The position numbers and the translations under genes are program-made. Positions 45,921-57,559 of a DNA stretch of 64,000 nucleotides are shown here, in pieces. Position 1 is the first letter of the stretch. Each line of letters opens with the position of its first letter. The notes beneath the pieces were generated by a model. The model was given only the letters and a program-made list of their open reading frames with translations. It searched no databases and had not been told where the DNA came from. This stretch comes from Spodoptera frugiperda (taxonomy: Eukaryota; Arthropoda; Insecta; Lepidoptera; Noctuidae): positions 4,898,001 through 4,962,000 of the forward strand of contig NC_064225.1 of the NCBI RefSeq assembly GCF_023101765.2, given 5' to 3'.

Positions 45921-45981
45921 AAGCCGGGTCCAGACGAGTGTAACGTGTAATGTAATCCACCGTGTAATGTAACACGAATTC
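45860..45981. repeat. Perfect 122-bp palindrome, no spacer
   Basis: The centre is between 45920 and 45921. Each 61-base arm runs from CTTAAG at the centre out to GAATTC. It forms where two copies of the terminal repeat meet head to head. Confidence 0.92.
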
Positions 45982-46257
45982 TACGTGTGGACGGCAGTAC
46001 GAGCATTACATGTAACGCTCGCGCGGCGCTCGGGGTTGATCCATCGGCTGTCGGTTTTTCGCGCGAACACAAAGACGCAACTGAGTGGCACACAGCTTTT
46101 GAAATATTTTCGCGTTCACAATTCGCTTTGAGTTCGTGTGCCGTCCACACTGTTGATGCTAAATTACACGTAATGTTACATTACACGTTACACTCGTCTG
46201 GACCCGGCTTTACACGGTGGATTACATTACACGTTACACTCGTCTGGACCCGGCTTT

Positions 46258-47116
46258 AGACCTCCGAGCCACCACGACAAAGCAAGAAACTTCATCATCA
46301 ACAGCCTGTAAGTGGCCACTGCTGACCAAAGGCCTCTTCTCACACTCGAGAGCTGAAATCGGTATTTGGTAGAGATATATTTAAAATTAAATTAAATCGA
46401 CTGACACAGATATTCTTTTATTTGTGACAAAGTTTGGCATTACATCTATTTATTTTGTCAATAAAGATTGGATTTGAAAACATAAACTATTGCGTGGAAA
46501 CTAAAATAACCATACAAACAAATATAAAAATACAGACAAGACTAAAAAATACAGGCAAAGCACCAGGACTCGATCTAATTACAGCGGGAATGCTACAAAC
46601 TGTTCTCTGACGCCTCTTATTAAGAATATTTCGACCCAGGAAGAGTTACTTTCGCGCAGCTGAGACCAGTTTGGCAGTCACGGAAACTGACACTAGAGAT
46701 TAAGCCCAAACACAGAAATTACATTGGACCCGAAGTCCAATGTAATTTCTGTACTGCTTTCCGAACGACACTGACAGATGAGTGGGATTAAATATTGTAA
46801 GAGCTACTTGACGAGAACACAAATCACCAATATAGTGAATGATCCTTCATAAAACGATTTTTCGTTAATTTTTGTCGATATTTTAAATAGTAATTGACCC
46901 AATTCTAAAGATATATAATTTATAAAATACTACGATAAGCTTAACGACGGTACTCCAAACTCTTTGCTCGTTAATGTGTACCGTAGTATATATAGTCGTA
47001 ACTCATAGTTGATCCACACAGTCGTCTGTTGGTGGTCAGTCTTTGCTATCGAGTCTCTCTTGTTGAGTGAGCGAGTGCATATTCGTGACATTTCTTTCTG
47101 TAATAGTAACATCGTC
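46258..47116. other. Spacer 11, IMPACT-proximal part, and IMPACT11 promoter
   Basis: Moth repeat motif at about 46310, LINE remnant at about 46552-46650. A perfect hairpin with 17-base stems (46713-46729 and 46735-46751) has a CCGAA loop. Promoter at about 46952-47027, TATATATA at 46987-46994, initiator A at 47020. Confidence 0.65.
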
Positions 47117-48497
47117 ATGGAAAACATTAATTTGTTAAAACAGGTGAGTTTCGCAAACTGTAAACCAAACAAAAATTGTACATTTTTCCAAGTGTTCCAA
47201 ACAATTTTATTTACTCTAATTTCTTTTCTGTATTAGGGAGAAGAAAGAGAAGCGTTAGCTTCAATTTATGAAAAAGAGTTTGAAGCAGACAGCAGCAGTG
47301 GTACTGGGAGTTCCTACTGTATTAAGATAACAGAGAGAAACAACGAAGCCGTCATACATGTGACAATGCCCCGAGACTACCCCTCGGAGTCGCCGCCTGT
47401 CTATGTACTATCTGCTCCGTGGATGGACAGGAAAACCAAGGAGAGACTCCACCGCTCCTTGGACCAAATATACAAGTGAGTATATATTTGAAGTAGCTAT
47501 TGCACTAATCCAAAACTTGAGTTTCCATAGTAGCATTTAGTGATTCTCATTTACATTTTATTTAATGTCCTATAATATTATTTCAGCAAGCATAAAGGTG
47601 AAATTATAGTGTTCCGGTGGGTCGAAGAGATCCGCAACTTCTTGTTTTCCGTCGAGCCCAGACAAGAGCGAAACAAGAGAACAGAGAGAAAGAAAGTCAA
47701 ATCTCGTTCCGATGAATATACAAAGGCGGTAAGATATTTCAGTACCTGCAGTGTTTGTTCTATTGTTAGAGAAGTGAGTGACTAATGGTTTGTGCGATTT
47801 GCAGGCAGAGTGTCCAGACATCACCCACGGAGAGGTCATCACAGATAGGAAAAGTAGCTTCCAAGGACACGCAGCTCGAGTTGGTTCTGTAGATGATGTC
47901 AAGTAAGTAGAGAAGTACCTAGTCGCACCGCTTGTCTAATCCATAACGTCAATTCAAAAAGTGATGATTGAAATACGTCGTTAAATATGTTTAACCAAAC
48001 CATTTATTTTCAGAGCTGTGTTGTCCAAACTAAAAATGCATCGGAAGATTGTAAACGCGAAGCACAACATGGTGGCGTACCGCATAGAACACAGAACAGC
48101 CAAAGGTGTGGAAATAGTGCAGGGGTACGATGAAGACGGCGAGGCGCACGCCGGCGGCAGGTTGTTGCACCTCTTGCAGACCAACAACTGCCTGAATACT
48201 GCGGTGGTAGTGACGCGCTGGTGAGTTTCTGTTTCACTGTTTTATGTTCTTCTTTCGGTTTGTTACTCAATGAAGTAAAGAATTTATATTATAATGCGTT
48301 GACTGAATGTTCTCGGCCCACGTATATGTATCTAGTTGAAGTGAGTTTATTGACTCGATGGTTTGTTCCTGTTTTATTAAGTTGCTCGTCCTTGTTCCAG
48401 GTTCGGCGGCATACAAATAGGTGGCGACAGGTTCCGACACATCACCAACGCGGCGAAGCAAGCTATACAACAAGCGGGGCTGCTCAACAAAACTTGA
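47117..48497 (+). CDS. IMPACT: IMPACT-like protein, copy 11 (269 aa)
   Basis: Exons: 47117-47143, 47237-47475, 47587-47728, 47805-47902, 48014-48220, 48401-48497. Changes: E25, I40, P113 (shared with copy 1), S130 in place of Pro in the linker (KSRSDEY), S173. All RWD and Impact motifs intact. Stop TGA. Confidence 0.92.
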
Positions 48498-49263
48498 TAT
48501 AAATAAATAAATTATTGTTTTTGTATAAAAGTATTTGATTTAATGTTACGGTATATCCTATGTTACTTTCGTTGAGGAATAATTGCTTTACCACATCAAC
48601 GTGATTAAATAAATGACTAATTCTAATAAATAAGGTCAATGGTCCATGATTTTCTTAAATGCATACATATCTAGACCTAGTTGCTCCAGCATAACAACTT
48701 CGGTTTTAAAAATAATTTATTTCCCATTTTCTCCTATTGACTAAATAAAATCCTGAGATTTTTGCCTTAATTAACCTAATTTCCTTAAATTAATTAATTA
48801 AAATCAAACTGGTGGCCTTAATTAACCTAATTTCCTTAAATTAATTAATTAAAATCTAGGAACAGTTTATTCTAATAACTAATTAAAAAGCTTGTGGTAC
48901 TTGAATCCGCTTCGTTATAGGTGTACATTATGATTTTTTAAATAACACGTAAATTACCACACGTTTGAACTTAGAAATGACACCCCCACCCCAAACTCTT
49001 TCTTCGTCAGAGTTGGTTAGTGCATCTGCATTCACGGAGTAGTCAGTGTTTGCCTTGTCGTTGATACGAGCAGTCGCCTATCAGTGGTCGGTCTACAAGT
49101 CTGTTGCTGAGTGAGAGTCGCAGTGTTTTAATATTATCAAGAGTGAAGTGCACGTGATACTATTGTTTCAAGAGTATCATTTAAAACAAGTAAACTTTTC
49201 GGTTGTTGGAATTAGTCGACGCACGTTTGTAAAAAATAAAAAAAACCTTTATACAATATAACT
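48498..49263. other. IMPACT11-OHP12 intergenic with local tandem duplication, and OHP12 leader
   Basis: A 51-base segment starting GCCTTAATTAACCTAATTTC at 48764 is repeated at 48815 (second copy about 42 bases). OHP12 leader at 48979-49125; its start reads GACACCCCC instead of GGCACCCCC. Confidence 0.7.
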
Positions 49264-49578
49264 ATGGGTTACCAAATGGAAATGATTGTGGACCAAATCG
49301 CAAAATGCGTCCAGAACAGTACTAAAATTCAAAGTACTGAGCAAGAACTAAGACAGTCCGCTGAAAACATTAAACGGATTGAGGAAATTACGGAGATAAT
49401 CCTCAAAGCGACTAAGTCACGGCCCAACTTGAAATTTGGAGTCTCTGATGCAGACACGGAACTGTGCAGAGAGTTCTTTGAGCGGCTCAAGTTACCAACG
49501 GCAGACATACAAGTTGAGGTTGTGGTAGCAGTGGCGACGGGTATCTCCGTTGCATTGCAACTGTTTGAAGAGATATAA
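49264..49578 (+). CDS. Orphan helical protein OHP12 (104 aa)
   Basis: Window NSTKIQ, Q27 (TEQEL), T43 (EEITEIIL), and T65 in the C-terminal block (DADTELC). Otherwise standard, EEI, TAA. Frame intact. Confidence 0.85.
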   Translation: MGYQMEMIVDQIAKCVQNSTKIQSTEQELRQSAENIKRIEEITEIILKATKSRPNLKFGVSDADTELCREFFERLKLPTADIQVEVVVAVATGISVALQLFEEI

Positions 49579-51094
49579 AATTAAATAGGAAATTTCTTTA
49601 TGTAATGTTTAAATATATGTATTGTATTGTATAAATTAATATTATATATTTTCTAAGGTTAGACTAATTATAGTTTATATGTATTATTTACCTAATGATT
49701 GATGTAGATATATTTTTTGTAACCATAAGTTTTTAGTGTTAGTTTTAAGATTAGTGTAGTTATAAATGTAAGTAAAATAAACAATGCTGATTTTTTATAT
49801 CTGTTTACATTACCTAGTTTAAATTGTGAATTGATATTTTTAAGTGAATAAAATTACCTCATAAAAATAAAAGGTGATTTCTTTTATTTCTTTCACACAT
49901 TCTTTTCCATGACATAAAACAAGCTCACGACTTTGTCTTGATTTTATACAAAGATTGTTTGAGACTCGATAAAAGCATAGAATGAGTTTTATCCAGAAAA
50001 ATTCACGAGAACGGGAACAAAGCATTTTAGGTTTCAAACTCGTATCCTCCTGAATAAGAAGCGTCTTAAGCCTCCGAGCCACCACGACAAAGCAAAAAAC
50101 ATCATCAACAGCCTGTAAGTGGCCACTGCTGACCAAAGGCCTCTTCTCGCACTCGAGAGCTGAAATTTGGTATTTGGTAGAGATAGGGTTTATTGTCTAT
50201 GTGAGGGGAAAATCGAAACAAGAACCCAACCAAAAAAAATTAATCTAGAACATCTGGTAATCCTGATGAGGTAACGCAAGAACCCAATCAAACTGTTAGA
50301 GGTTTCAATATACCGGCTTTATAACACAAAGTCAGCGTAGTGGGTCTTAGCTTTTGGTCTCATGTAACTTAATTAAAATTAAATGAAATCGACTGACGAA
50401 GATATTCTTTTATTTATGACAAAGTTTGGCAAATACATCTATTTATTTTGTCAATAAAGATTGGATTTGAAAACATAAACTATAGCGTGGAAACTAAAAT
50501 ACCCATACAAACAAAAATAAAAATACAGGCAAAGCATATAAAAAGACAGGCAAAGCACCAGGACTCGATCTAATTACAGCGGAAATGCTACAAACTGTTC
50601 TGACGCCTCTTATTAAGAATATTTGGACACAGGAAGAGCTACTTTCGCGCAGCTGAGACCAGTTTGGCAGTCACGGAAACTGACACTAAAGATTAAGCCC
50701 AAATCTTCGGGTCCAATGTAAAATCTGTACTGTTTTACGCACGCGTTGACAGACGAGTGGGATTACATATTGGAAGACCTACTTGACGAGCACACAAATC
50801 ACCACGTGTGAATGATCCTTCGAAATGATTTATCGTAAATATTTTCGATTTTTAAATGACCTCATTAGTAATTGACCCATTTCTAAAGACATTTAATTTG
50901 TAAAATACTACAATAAGCTTAACGACGGTACTCCAAACTCTTTGCTCGTTAATGTGTACCGTAGTATATATAGTCGTAACTCATCGTTGATCCGCACAGT
51001 CGTCTGTCGGTGGTCAGTCTTTGCTATCGAGTCTCTCTTGCTGAGTGAGCGAGTGCATATTCGTGACATTTCTTTCTTTAATTGTAACATCGTC
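49579..51094. other. Spacer 12 with SINE and LINE remnants and IMPACT12 promoter
   Basis: SINE remnant at about 49950-50090, moth repeat motif, LINE remnant at about 50547-50650 (GKAPGLDLITAEMLQTVL). Promoter at about 50931-51005, TATATATA at 50965-50972, initiator A at 50998. Confidence 0.62.
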
Positions 51095-52469
51095 ATGGAA
51101 AACATTAATTTGTTAAAACAGGTGAGTTTCGCAAACTGTAAACCAAACTAAAATTGTACATTTTTCCAACCGTACTATTTATTTACTCCATTTTCTGTTC
51201 TGTATTAGGGAGAAGAAAGAGAAGCGTTAGCTTCAATTTATGAAAAGGAGTTTCAAGCAGACAGCAGCAGTGGTACTGGGAGTTCCTACTGTATTAAGAT
51301 AACAGAGAGAAACAACGAAGCCGTCATACATGTGACAATGCCCCGAGACTACCCCTCGGAGTCGCCGCCTGTCTATGTACTATCTGCTCCGTGGATGGAC
51401 AGGAAAACCAAGGAGAGACTCCACCGCTCCTTGGACCAAATATACAAGTGAGTATATATTTTAAGTAGCTATTACACTAATCCAAAACTTGAGTTTCCAT
51501 AGTAGCATTTAGTGGTTCTCATTTACTTTTTATTTAATGTTCTATAATATTTTTTCAGCAAGCATAAAGGTGAAATCATAGTGTTCCGGTGGGTCGAAGA
51601 GATCCGCAACTTCTTATTTTCCATCGAGTCCAGACAAGAGCGAAACAAGAGAACAGAGAGAAAGAAAGTCAAATCTCGTCCCGATGAATATACAAAGGCG
51701 GTAAGATATTTCAGTACCTGCAGTGTTTGTTCTATTGTTAGAGAAGTGAGTGACTAATGGTTTGTGCGATTTGCAGGCAGAGTGTCCAGACATCACCCAC
51801 GGAGAGGTCATCACAGATAGGAAAAGTAGCTTCCAAGGACACGCAGCTCGAGTTGGTTCTGTAGATGATGTCAAGTAAGTACAGAAGTACCGAGTCGCAT
51901 CGCTTGTCTAATTCATAACGTTAATACAAAAAGTGATGATTTAAATACGTCGTTGAATATGTTTAACCAAACCATTTATTTTCAGAGCTGTGTTGACCAA
52001 ACTGAAGATGCATCGGAAGATTGTAAACGCGAAGCACAACATGGTGGCGTACCGCATAGAACACAGAACAGCCAAAGGTGTGGAAATAGTGCAGGGGTAC
52101 GATGAAGACGGCGAGGCGCACGCCGGCGGCAGGTTGTTGCACCTCTTGCAGACCAACAACTGCCTGAATACTGCGGTGGTAGTGACGCGCTGGTGAGTTT
52201 CTGTTTCACTGTTTTATGTTCTTCTTTCGGTTTGTTACTCAATGAAGTAAAGAATTTATATTATAATGCGTTGACTGAATGTTCTCGGCCCACGTATATG
52301 TACCTAGTTGAAGTGAGTTTATTGACTCGATGGTTTGTTCCTGTTTTATTAAGTTGCTCGTCCTTGTTCCAGGTTCGGCGGCATACAAATAGGTGGCGAC
52401 AGGTTCCGACACATCACCAACGCGGCGAAGCAAGCTATACAACAAGCGGGGCTGCTCAACAAAACTTAA
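51095..52469 (+). CDS. IMPACT: IMPACT-like protein, copy 12 (269 aa)
   Basis: Exons: 51095-51121, 51209-51447, 51559-51700, 51777-51874, 51986-52192, 52373-52469. Close to the array consensus, with I40 and I111 (FSIESRQ). All motifs intact; stop TAA. With copy 3 it is one of the best representatives of the family in this array. Confidence 0.93.
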
Positions 52470-53177
52470 ATAAATCAATAAATAATTGTTCTTGTATAAA
52501 AGTATTTGATTTAATGTTATTGTATATTCTATGTTACTTTCGTTGAGGAATAATTGCTTTATCACATCAACGTGATTAAATAAATGACTAATTCTAATAA
52601 ATAAGGTCAATGGTCCATGATTTTCTTAAATGCATATATCTAGAACTAGTTGCTCCAGCATAACAACTTCCATTTATTCCCATTTTCTCCTATTGACTAA
52701 ATAAAATCCTGAGATTTTTGCCTTAATTAACCTAATTTCCTTAAGTTAATTAATTAAAATCAAACTGGTCTAGGAACAGTTTATTCCAGTAACTAATCAA
52801 AAAGCTTACGGTACTTGACTCCGCTTCGTTATAGGTGTACATTATGATTTTTTAAATAACACGTAAATTACCACACTGTGTAAGCTTAACAATGGCACCC
52901 CCACCCCAAACTCTTTCTTCGTCAGAGTTGGTTAGTGCATCTGCATTCACGGAGTAGTCAGTGTTTGCCTTGTCGTTGATACGAGCAGTCGCCTATCAGT
53001 GGTCGGTCTACAAGTCTGTTGCTGAGTGAGAGTCGCAGTGTTTTAATATTATCAAGAGTGAAGTGCACGTGATACTATTGTTTCAAGAGTATCATTTAAA
53101 ACAAGTGAACTTTTCGGTTGTTGGAATTAGTCGACGCACCTTTGTTTAAAATATAAAAACCTTTATACAATATAACT
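52470..53177. other. IMPACT12-OHP13 intergenic and OHP13 leader
   Basis: Conserved AT-rich DNA; OHP13 leader at 52895-53040. No private feature. Confidence 0.6.
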
Positions 53178-53492
53178 ATGGGTTACCAAATGGAAAATAT
53201 TGTGGACCAAATCGCAAAATGCGTCCAGAACAGTACTAAAATTCAAAGTACTGAGGAAGAACTCAGACAGTCCGCCGCAAACATTAAAAGGATTGAGGTA
53301 ATTGCAGAGACAATCATCAAAGCCACTAAGTCACGGCCCAACTTGAAGTTTGGAGTCTCTGATGCAGACAAGAAACTGTGCAGAGAATTCTTTGAGCGGC
53401 TCAAGTTACCGACGGCAGACATACAAGTTGAGGTTGTAGTAGCAGTGGCGAGAGGTATCTCTGTTGCATTGCAACTGTTCGAGGAAATATAA
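53178..53492 (+). CDS. Orphan helical protein OHP13 (104 aa)
   Basis: M5-E-N-I, window NSTKIQ, AETIIKATK, K66 as in OHP8 and R92 as in OHP3. This mix of markers suggests a conversion mosaic. Frame intact, EEI, TAA. Confidence 0.85.
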   Translation: MGYQMENIVDQIAKCVQNSTKIQSTEEELRQSAANIKRIEVIAETIIKATKSRPNLKFGVSDADKKLCREFFERLKLPTADIQVEVVVAVARGISVALQLFEEI

Positions 53493-55121
53493 AATTAAAT
53501 AGAAATCTTCTTTATGTAATGTTTAAATATAATTATTGTATTGTATAAAATTAATATTGTATGTTATAGACTAATTATAATTGATATGTATTATTTACCT
53601 AATGATTGATGTAGATATATTTTTGTAACCATAAGTTTTTAGTGTTAGTTTTAAGATTAGTGTAGTTATAAATGTAAGTAAAATAAAAAATGCTATTATT
53701 AAAAATGTATTTTTTTTATATCTGTTTTCGTTTCCTAGTTTTAGTTGTGAATCGAATTTTTTAATAAAATTAATTCATAAAAATAAAAGGTGATTTATTT
53801 TCTTTCACACATTCTTTTCCATGACATAAAACACAAGCTCAGGGCTGGTGGTAACCAAAGGCAAACAAAAAAATAGGTCGCAAGGAAAGAGCACCACCAA
53901 AGGAGTCGTGAGAAAGGAAAGCTAGGTATTTTACGGCTGGGTTTCTATTTCGTCTACAAAGATGTTTTTACAGACTTAAAATGGCAAATAAAAAAATAAA
54001 ACGAGCATAGAATGATTTTTATTCGTAAAAATTGTTTCCGATAATAGAGAACGGGAACAAAGCATTTCAGGTTTCAAACCCGCACCCTCCTGAATAAGAA
54101 GCGTCTTAAGCCTCCGAGCCACCACGACAATGCCAAAAGCTTCATCATCAACAGCCTGTAAGTGGCCACTGCTGACCAAAGGCTTCTTCTCGCACTCGAG
54201 AGCTGAAATTCGTTATTTGGTAGAGATAGGGTTTATTGTCCATGTGAGGGGAAAATCGAAACAAGTAAAAAATTAAATCTAGAACATCTGGTGATCCTGA
54301 TGAGGAAACGCAAGAACCCAACCAAACTGTTAGAGGTATCAACATACCGGCTTTATAACACATATATTCAGCGTATTGGATCTCAGCTTTTGGTCTCATG
54401 TAACTTGATTGAAATTAAATTAAATCGACTGACACAGATACCCTTTTAGTTATGACAAAGTTTAGCATTACATCTATTTATTTTGTCAATAAAGATTGGA
54501 CAATCTGAAATATATATCCAAACTATAGCGTGGAAACTAAAATACCCATACATACATACAAACAAAAATAAAAAGACAGGCAAAGCACCAGGACTCGATC
54601 TAATTACAGCGGAAATGCTACAAACTGTTCTGACGCCTCTTATTAAGAATATTTGGACACAGGAAGAGCTAGTTTCGCGCAGTTGAGGCCAGTTTGGCAG
54701 TCACGGAAACTGATCCTAAAGATTAAGCCCAAATCTTCGGTTCCAATGTAATTTCTGTACCTACTGCTTTACAAATGCTCTGACAGACGCGTGGGATTAC
54801 TTATTGGAAAACCTACTTGACGAGCACACAAATCACCAATATCCTTCGAAATGATTTTTCGTAAATTTTCTCGATATTTTAAATGACCTCATTAGTAATT
54901 GACCCATTTCTAAAGATATTTAATTTGTAAAATACTACAATAAGCTTAACGACGGTACTCCAAACTCTTTGGTCGTTAATGTGTACCGTAGTATATATAG
55001 TCGTAACTCATCGTTGATCCGCACAGTCGTCTGTCGGTGGTCAGTCTTTGCTATCGAGTCTCTCTTGCTGAGTGAGCGAGTGCATATTTGTGACATTTCT
55101 TTCTTTAATTGTAACATCGTC
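53493..55121. other. Spacer 13 with SINE and LINE remnants and IMPACT13 promoter
   Basis: Rearranged OHP-proximal part (about 53840-54000). SINE B-box region near 54066, moth repeat motif, LINE remnant at about 54577-54690. Promoter at about 54959-55032, TATATATA at 54992-54999, initiator A at 55025. Confidence 0.6.
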
Positions 55122-56512
55122 ATGGAAAACATTAATTTGTTAAAACAGGTGAGTTTGGCAAACTGTAAACCAAAGTCAGATTGTACATTTTTCAAACCGT
55201 ACTATTTATTTACTCTAATTTGTTTTGTATTAGGGAGAAGAAAGAGAAGCGTTAGCTTCAATTTATGAAAAGGAGTTTGAAGCAGACAGCAGCAGTGGTA
55301 CTGGGAGTTCCTACTGTATTAAGGTAACAGAGAGAAATAACGAAGCCGTCATACATGTGACAATGCCCCGAGACTACCCCCTCGGAGTCGCCGCCTGTCT
55401 ATGTACTATCTGCTCCGTGGATGGACAGGAAAACCAAGGAGAGACTCCACCGCTCCTTGGACCAAATATACAAGTGAGTATATATTTGAAGTAGCTATTG
55501 CACTAATCCAAAACTTGAGTTTCCATAGTAGCATTTAGTGATTCTTATTTACATTTTATTTAATGTCCTATAATATTTTTTTCAGGAAGCATAAAGGTGA
55601 AATTATAGTGTTCCGGTGGGTCGAAGAGATCCGCAACTTCTTGTTTTCCGTCGAGTCCAGACAAGAGCGAAACAAGAGAACAGAGAGAAAGAAAGTTAAA
55701 TCTCGTCCCGATGAATATACAAAGGCGGTAAGATATTACAGTACCTGCAGTGTTTGTTATATTGTTAGAGAAGTGAGTGACTAATGGTTTGTGCGATATG
55801 CAGGCAGAGTGTCCAGACATCACCCACGGAGAGGTCATCACAGATAGGAAAAGTAGCTTCCAAGGACACGCAGCTCGAGTTGGTTCTGTAGATGATGTCA
55901 AGTAAGTAAACAAGTACCTAGTCGCACCGCTTGTCTAATTCATAACGTCAATTCAATTGCAATTTTCGTCAAAAGGTGATGATTTAAATACGTCGTTGAA
56001 TATGTTTAACCAAACCATTTATTTTCAGAGCTGTGTTGACCAAACTCAAAATGCATCGGAAGATTGTAAACGCGAAGCACAACATGGTGGCGTACCGCAT
56101 AGAACACAGAACAGCCAAAGGTGTGGAAATAGTGCAGGGGTACGATGAAGACGGCGAGGCGCACGCCGGCGGCAGGTTGTTGCACCTCTTGCAGACCAAC
56201 AACTGCCTGAATACTGCGGTGGTAGTGACGCGCTGGTGAGTTTCTGTTTCACTGTTTTATGTTCTTCTTTCGGTTTGTTACTCAATGAAGTAAAGAATCT
56301 ATATTATAATGCGTTGACTGAATGTTCTCGGCCCACGTATATGTATCTAGTTGAAGTGAGTTTATTGACTCGATGGGTTGTTCCTGTTTTATTAAGTTGC
56401 TCGTCCTTGTTCCAGGTTCGGTGGCATACAAATAGGTGGCGACAGGTTCCGACACATCACCAACGCGGCGAAACAAGCTATACAACAAGCGGGTCTGCTC
56501 AACAAAACTTGA
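55122..56512 (+). pseudogene. IMPACT: IMPACT-like copy 13, one-base frameshift in exon 2
   Basis: Exons: 55122-55148, 55234-55473, 55586-55727, 55804-55901, 56029-56235, 56416-56512. Splice sites are all kept. Exon 2 is 240 bases instead of 239, because the C run at 55377-55381 has five C where all other copies have four. The shift falls inside YPSESPP of the RWD and reaches a TAA at 55592 at the start of exon 3. Everything downstream is intact. It is either a recent loss or a homopolymer error in the assembly. Confidence 0.85.
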
Positions 56513-57196
56513 TGTAAATAAATAAATAAATTTTTGTATAAAAGTATTTAATTTAATGTTACGGTACATCCCATGTTATTTTCGTTGAGGAATAATTGCT
56601 TTACTACATCAACGTGATTAAATAAATGACTAATTCTAATAAATAAGGTCAATGGTCCATGATTTATCTAAATGCATACATATCTAGAACTAGTTGCTCC
56701 AGCATAACAACTTCCATTTATTCCCATTTTCTCCTATTGACTAACTAAAATCCTGAGATTTTTGCCTTAATTAACCTAATTTCCTTAAGTTAATTAATTA
56801 AAATCAAACTGGTCTAGGAAGAGTTTATTTCAGTAACTAATTTAAAAGCTTGTGGTACTTGACTCCGCTTCGTTATAGCTGTACATTATGATTTTTTAAA
56901 TAACACATAAATTACCACATGCTTGAGCTTAACAATAGCACCCCCACCCCAAACTCTTTCTTCGTCAGAGTTGGTTAGTAAATCTGCATTCACGGAGTAG
57001 TCAGTGTTTGCCTTGTCGTTGATACGAGCAGTCGCCTATCAGTGGTCGGTCTACAAGTCTGTTGCCGAGTGAGAGTCGCAGTGTTTTAATATTATCAAGA
57101 CTGAAGTGCACGTGATACTATTGTTTCAAGAGTATCATTTAAAACAAGTGAACTTTTCGGTTGTTGGAATTAGTCGACCCACTACAATATATTAAT
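56513..57196. other. IMPACT13-OHP14 intergenic and OHP14 leader
   Basis: Conserved AT-rich DNA; OHP14 leader at 56938-57083. The leader is shorter between the conserved block and the ATG (about 35 bases missing before ACAATATATTAATATGGG). Confidence 0.6.
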
Positions 57197-57559
57197 ATGG
57201 GTTACCAAATGGAAAATATTGTGGACCAAATCGCAAAATGCATTCAAAATAATAATGAAATTAAAAGTACCGAGGAAGAACTAAGACAGTCCGCCGCAAA
57301 CATTAAAAGGATTGAGGTAATTGCGGAGAAAATCCTCAAAGCCACTCAAAATACACCGAAACTTGGTATGGAGTCTATCAGAACAGAACCTAGTAAGTCA
57401 CGGCCCAACTTGAAGTTCGGAGTCTCTGATGCAGACAAGGAACTGTGCAGAGAGTTCTTTGAGCGGCTCAAGTTACCGACGGCAGACATACAAGTTGAGG
57501 TTGTAGTAGCAGTGGCGACGGGTATCTCTGTTGCATTGCAACTATTCGAGGACATATGA
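57197..57559 (+). CDS. Orphan helical protein OHP14, long-linker form (120 aa)
   Basis: Window NNNEIK; linker insert after KATQ contains NTPKLGMESIRTEPSKS, a third version of the insert (others in OHP4 and in OHP9/10). C-terminus EDI with TGA, as in OHP1. The open frame upstream of this ATG has no ATG of its own. Confidence 0.84.
   Translation: MGYQMENIVDQIAKCIQNNNEIKSTEEELRQSAANIKRIEVIAEKILKATQNTPKLGMESIRTEPSKSRPNLKFGVSDADKELCREFFERLKLPTADIQVEVVVAVATGISVALQLFEDI

Larger units (their letters stand above)
45277..46257. mobile_element. Nested foldback / MADF-bearing DNA element in spacer 11
   Basis: Private to unit 11. Bases about 45286-45383 are inverted at about 46078-46170, and 45629-45735 are inverted at 45969-46078. 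Between them are copies of a repeat starting AAGCCGGGTCCAGACGAG. On the minus strand, a decayed MADF DNA-binding domain is readable in pieces: MWSDEQSLELISLYHEKPV at about 45520-45580, then KHDAWNDIAHSLER after frameshifts. MADF proteins are commonly encoded by PIF/Harbinger elements, so this is probably a dead Harbinger-type element plus its MITE derivatives. The family assignment is an inference. Confidence 0.65.

Noticed and set aside
45439..46259. Several 69-116-codon frames in spacer 11
   Set aside because: They lie in inverted-repeat MITE sequence that reads open on both strands. Only the MADF pieces have recognisable content, and these are frameshifted.
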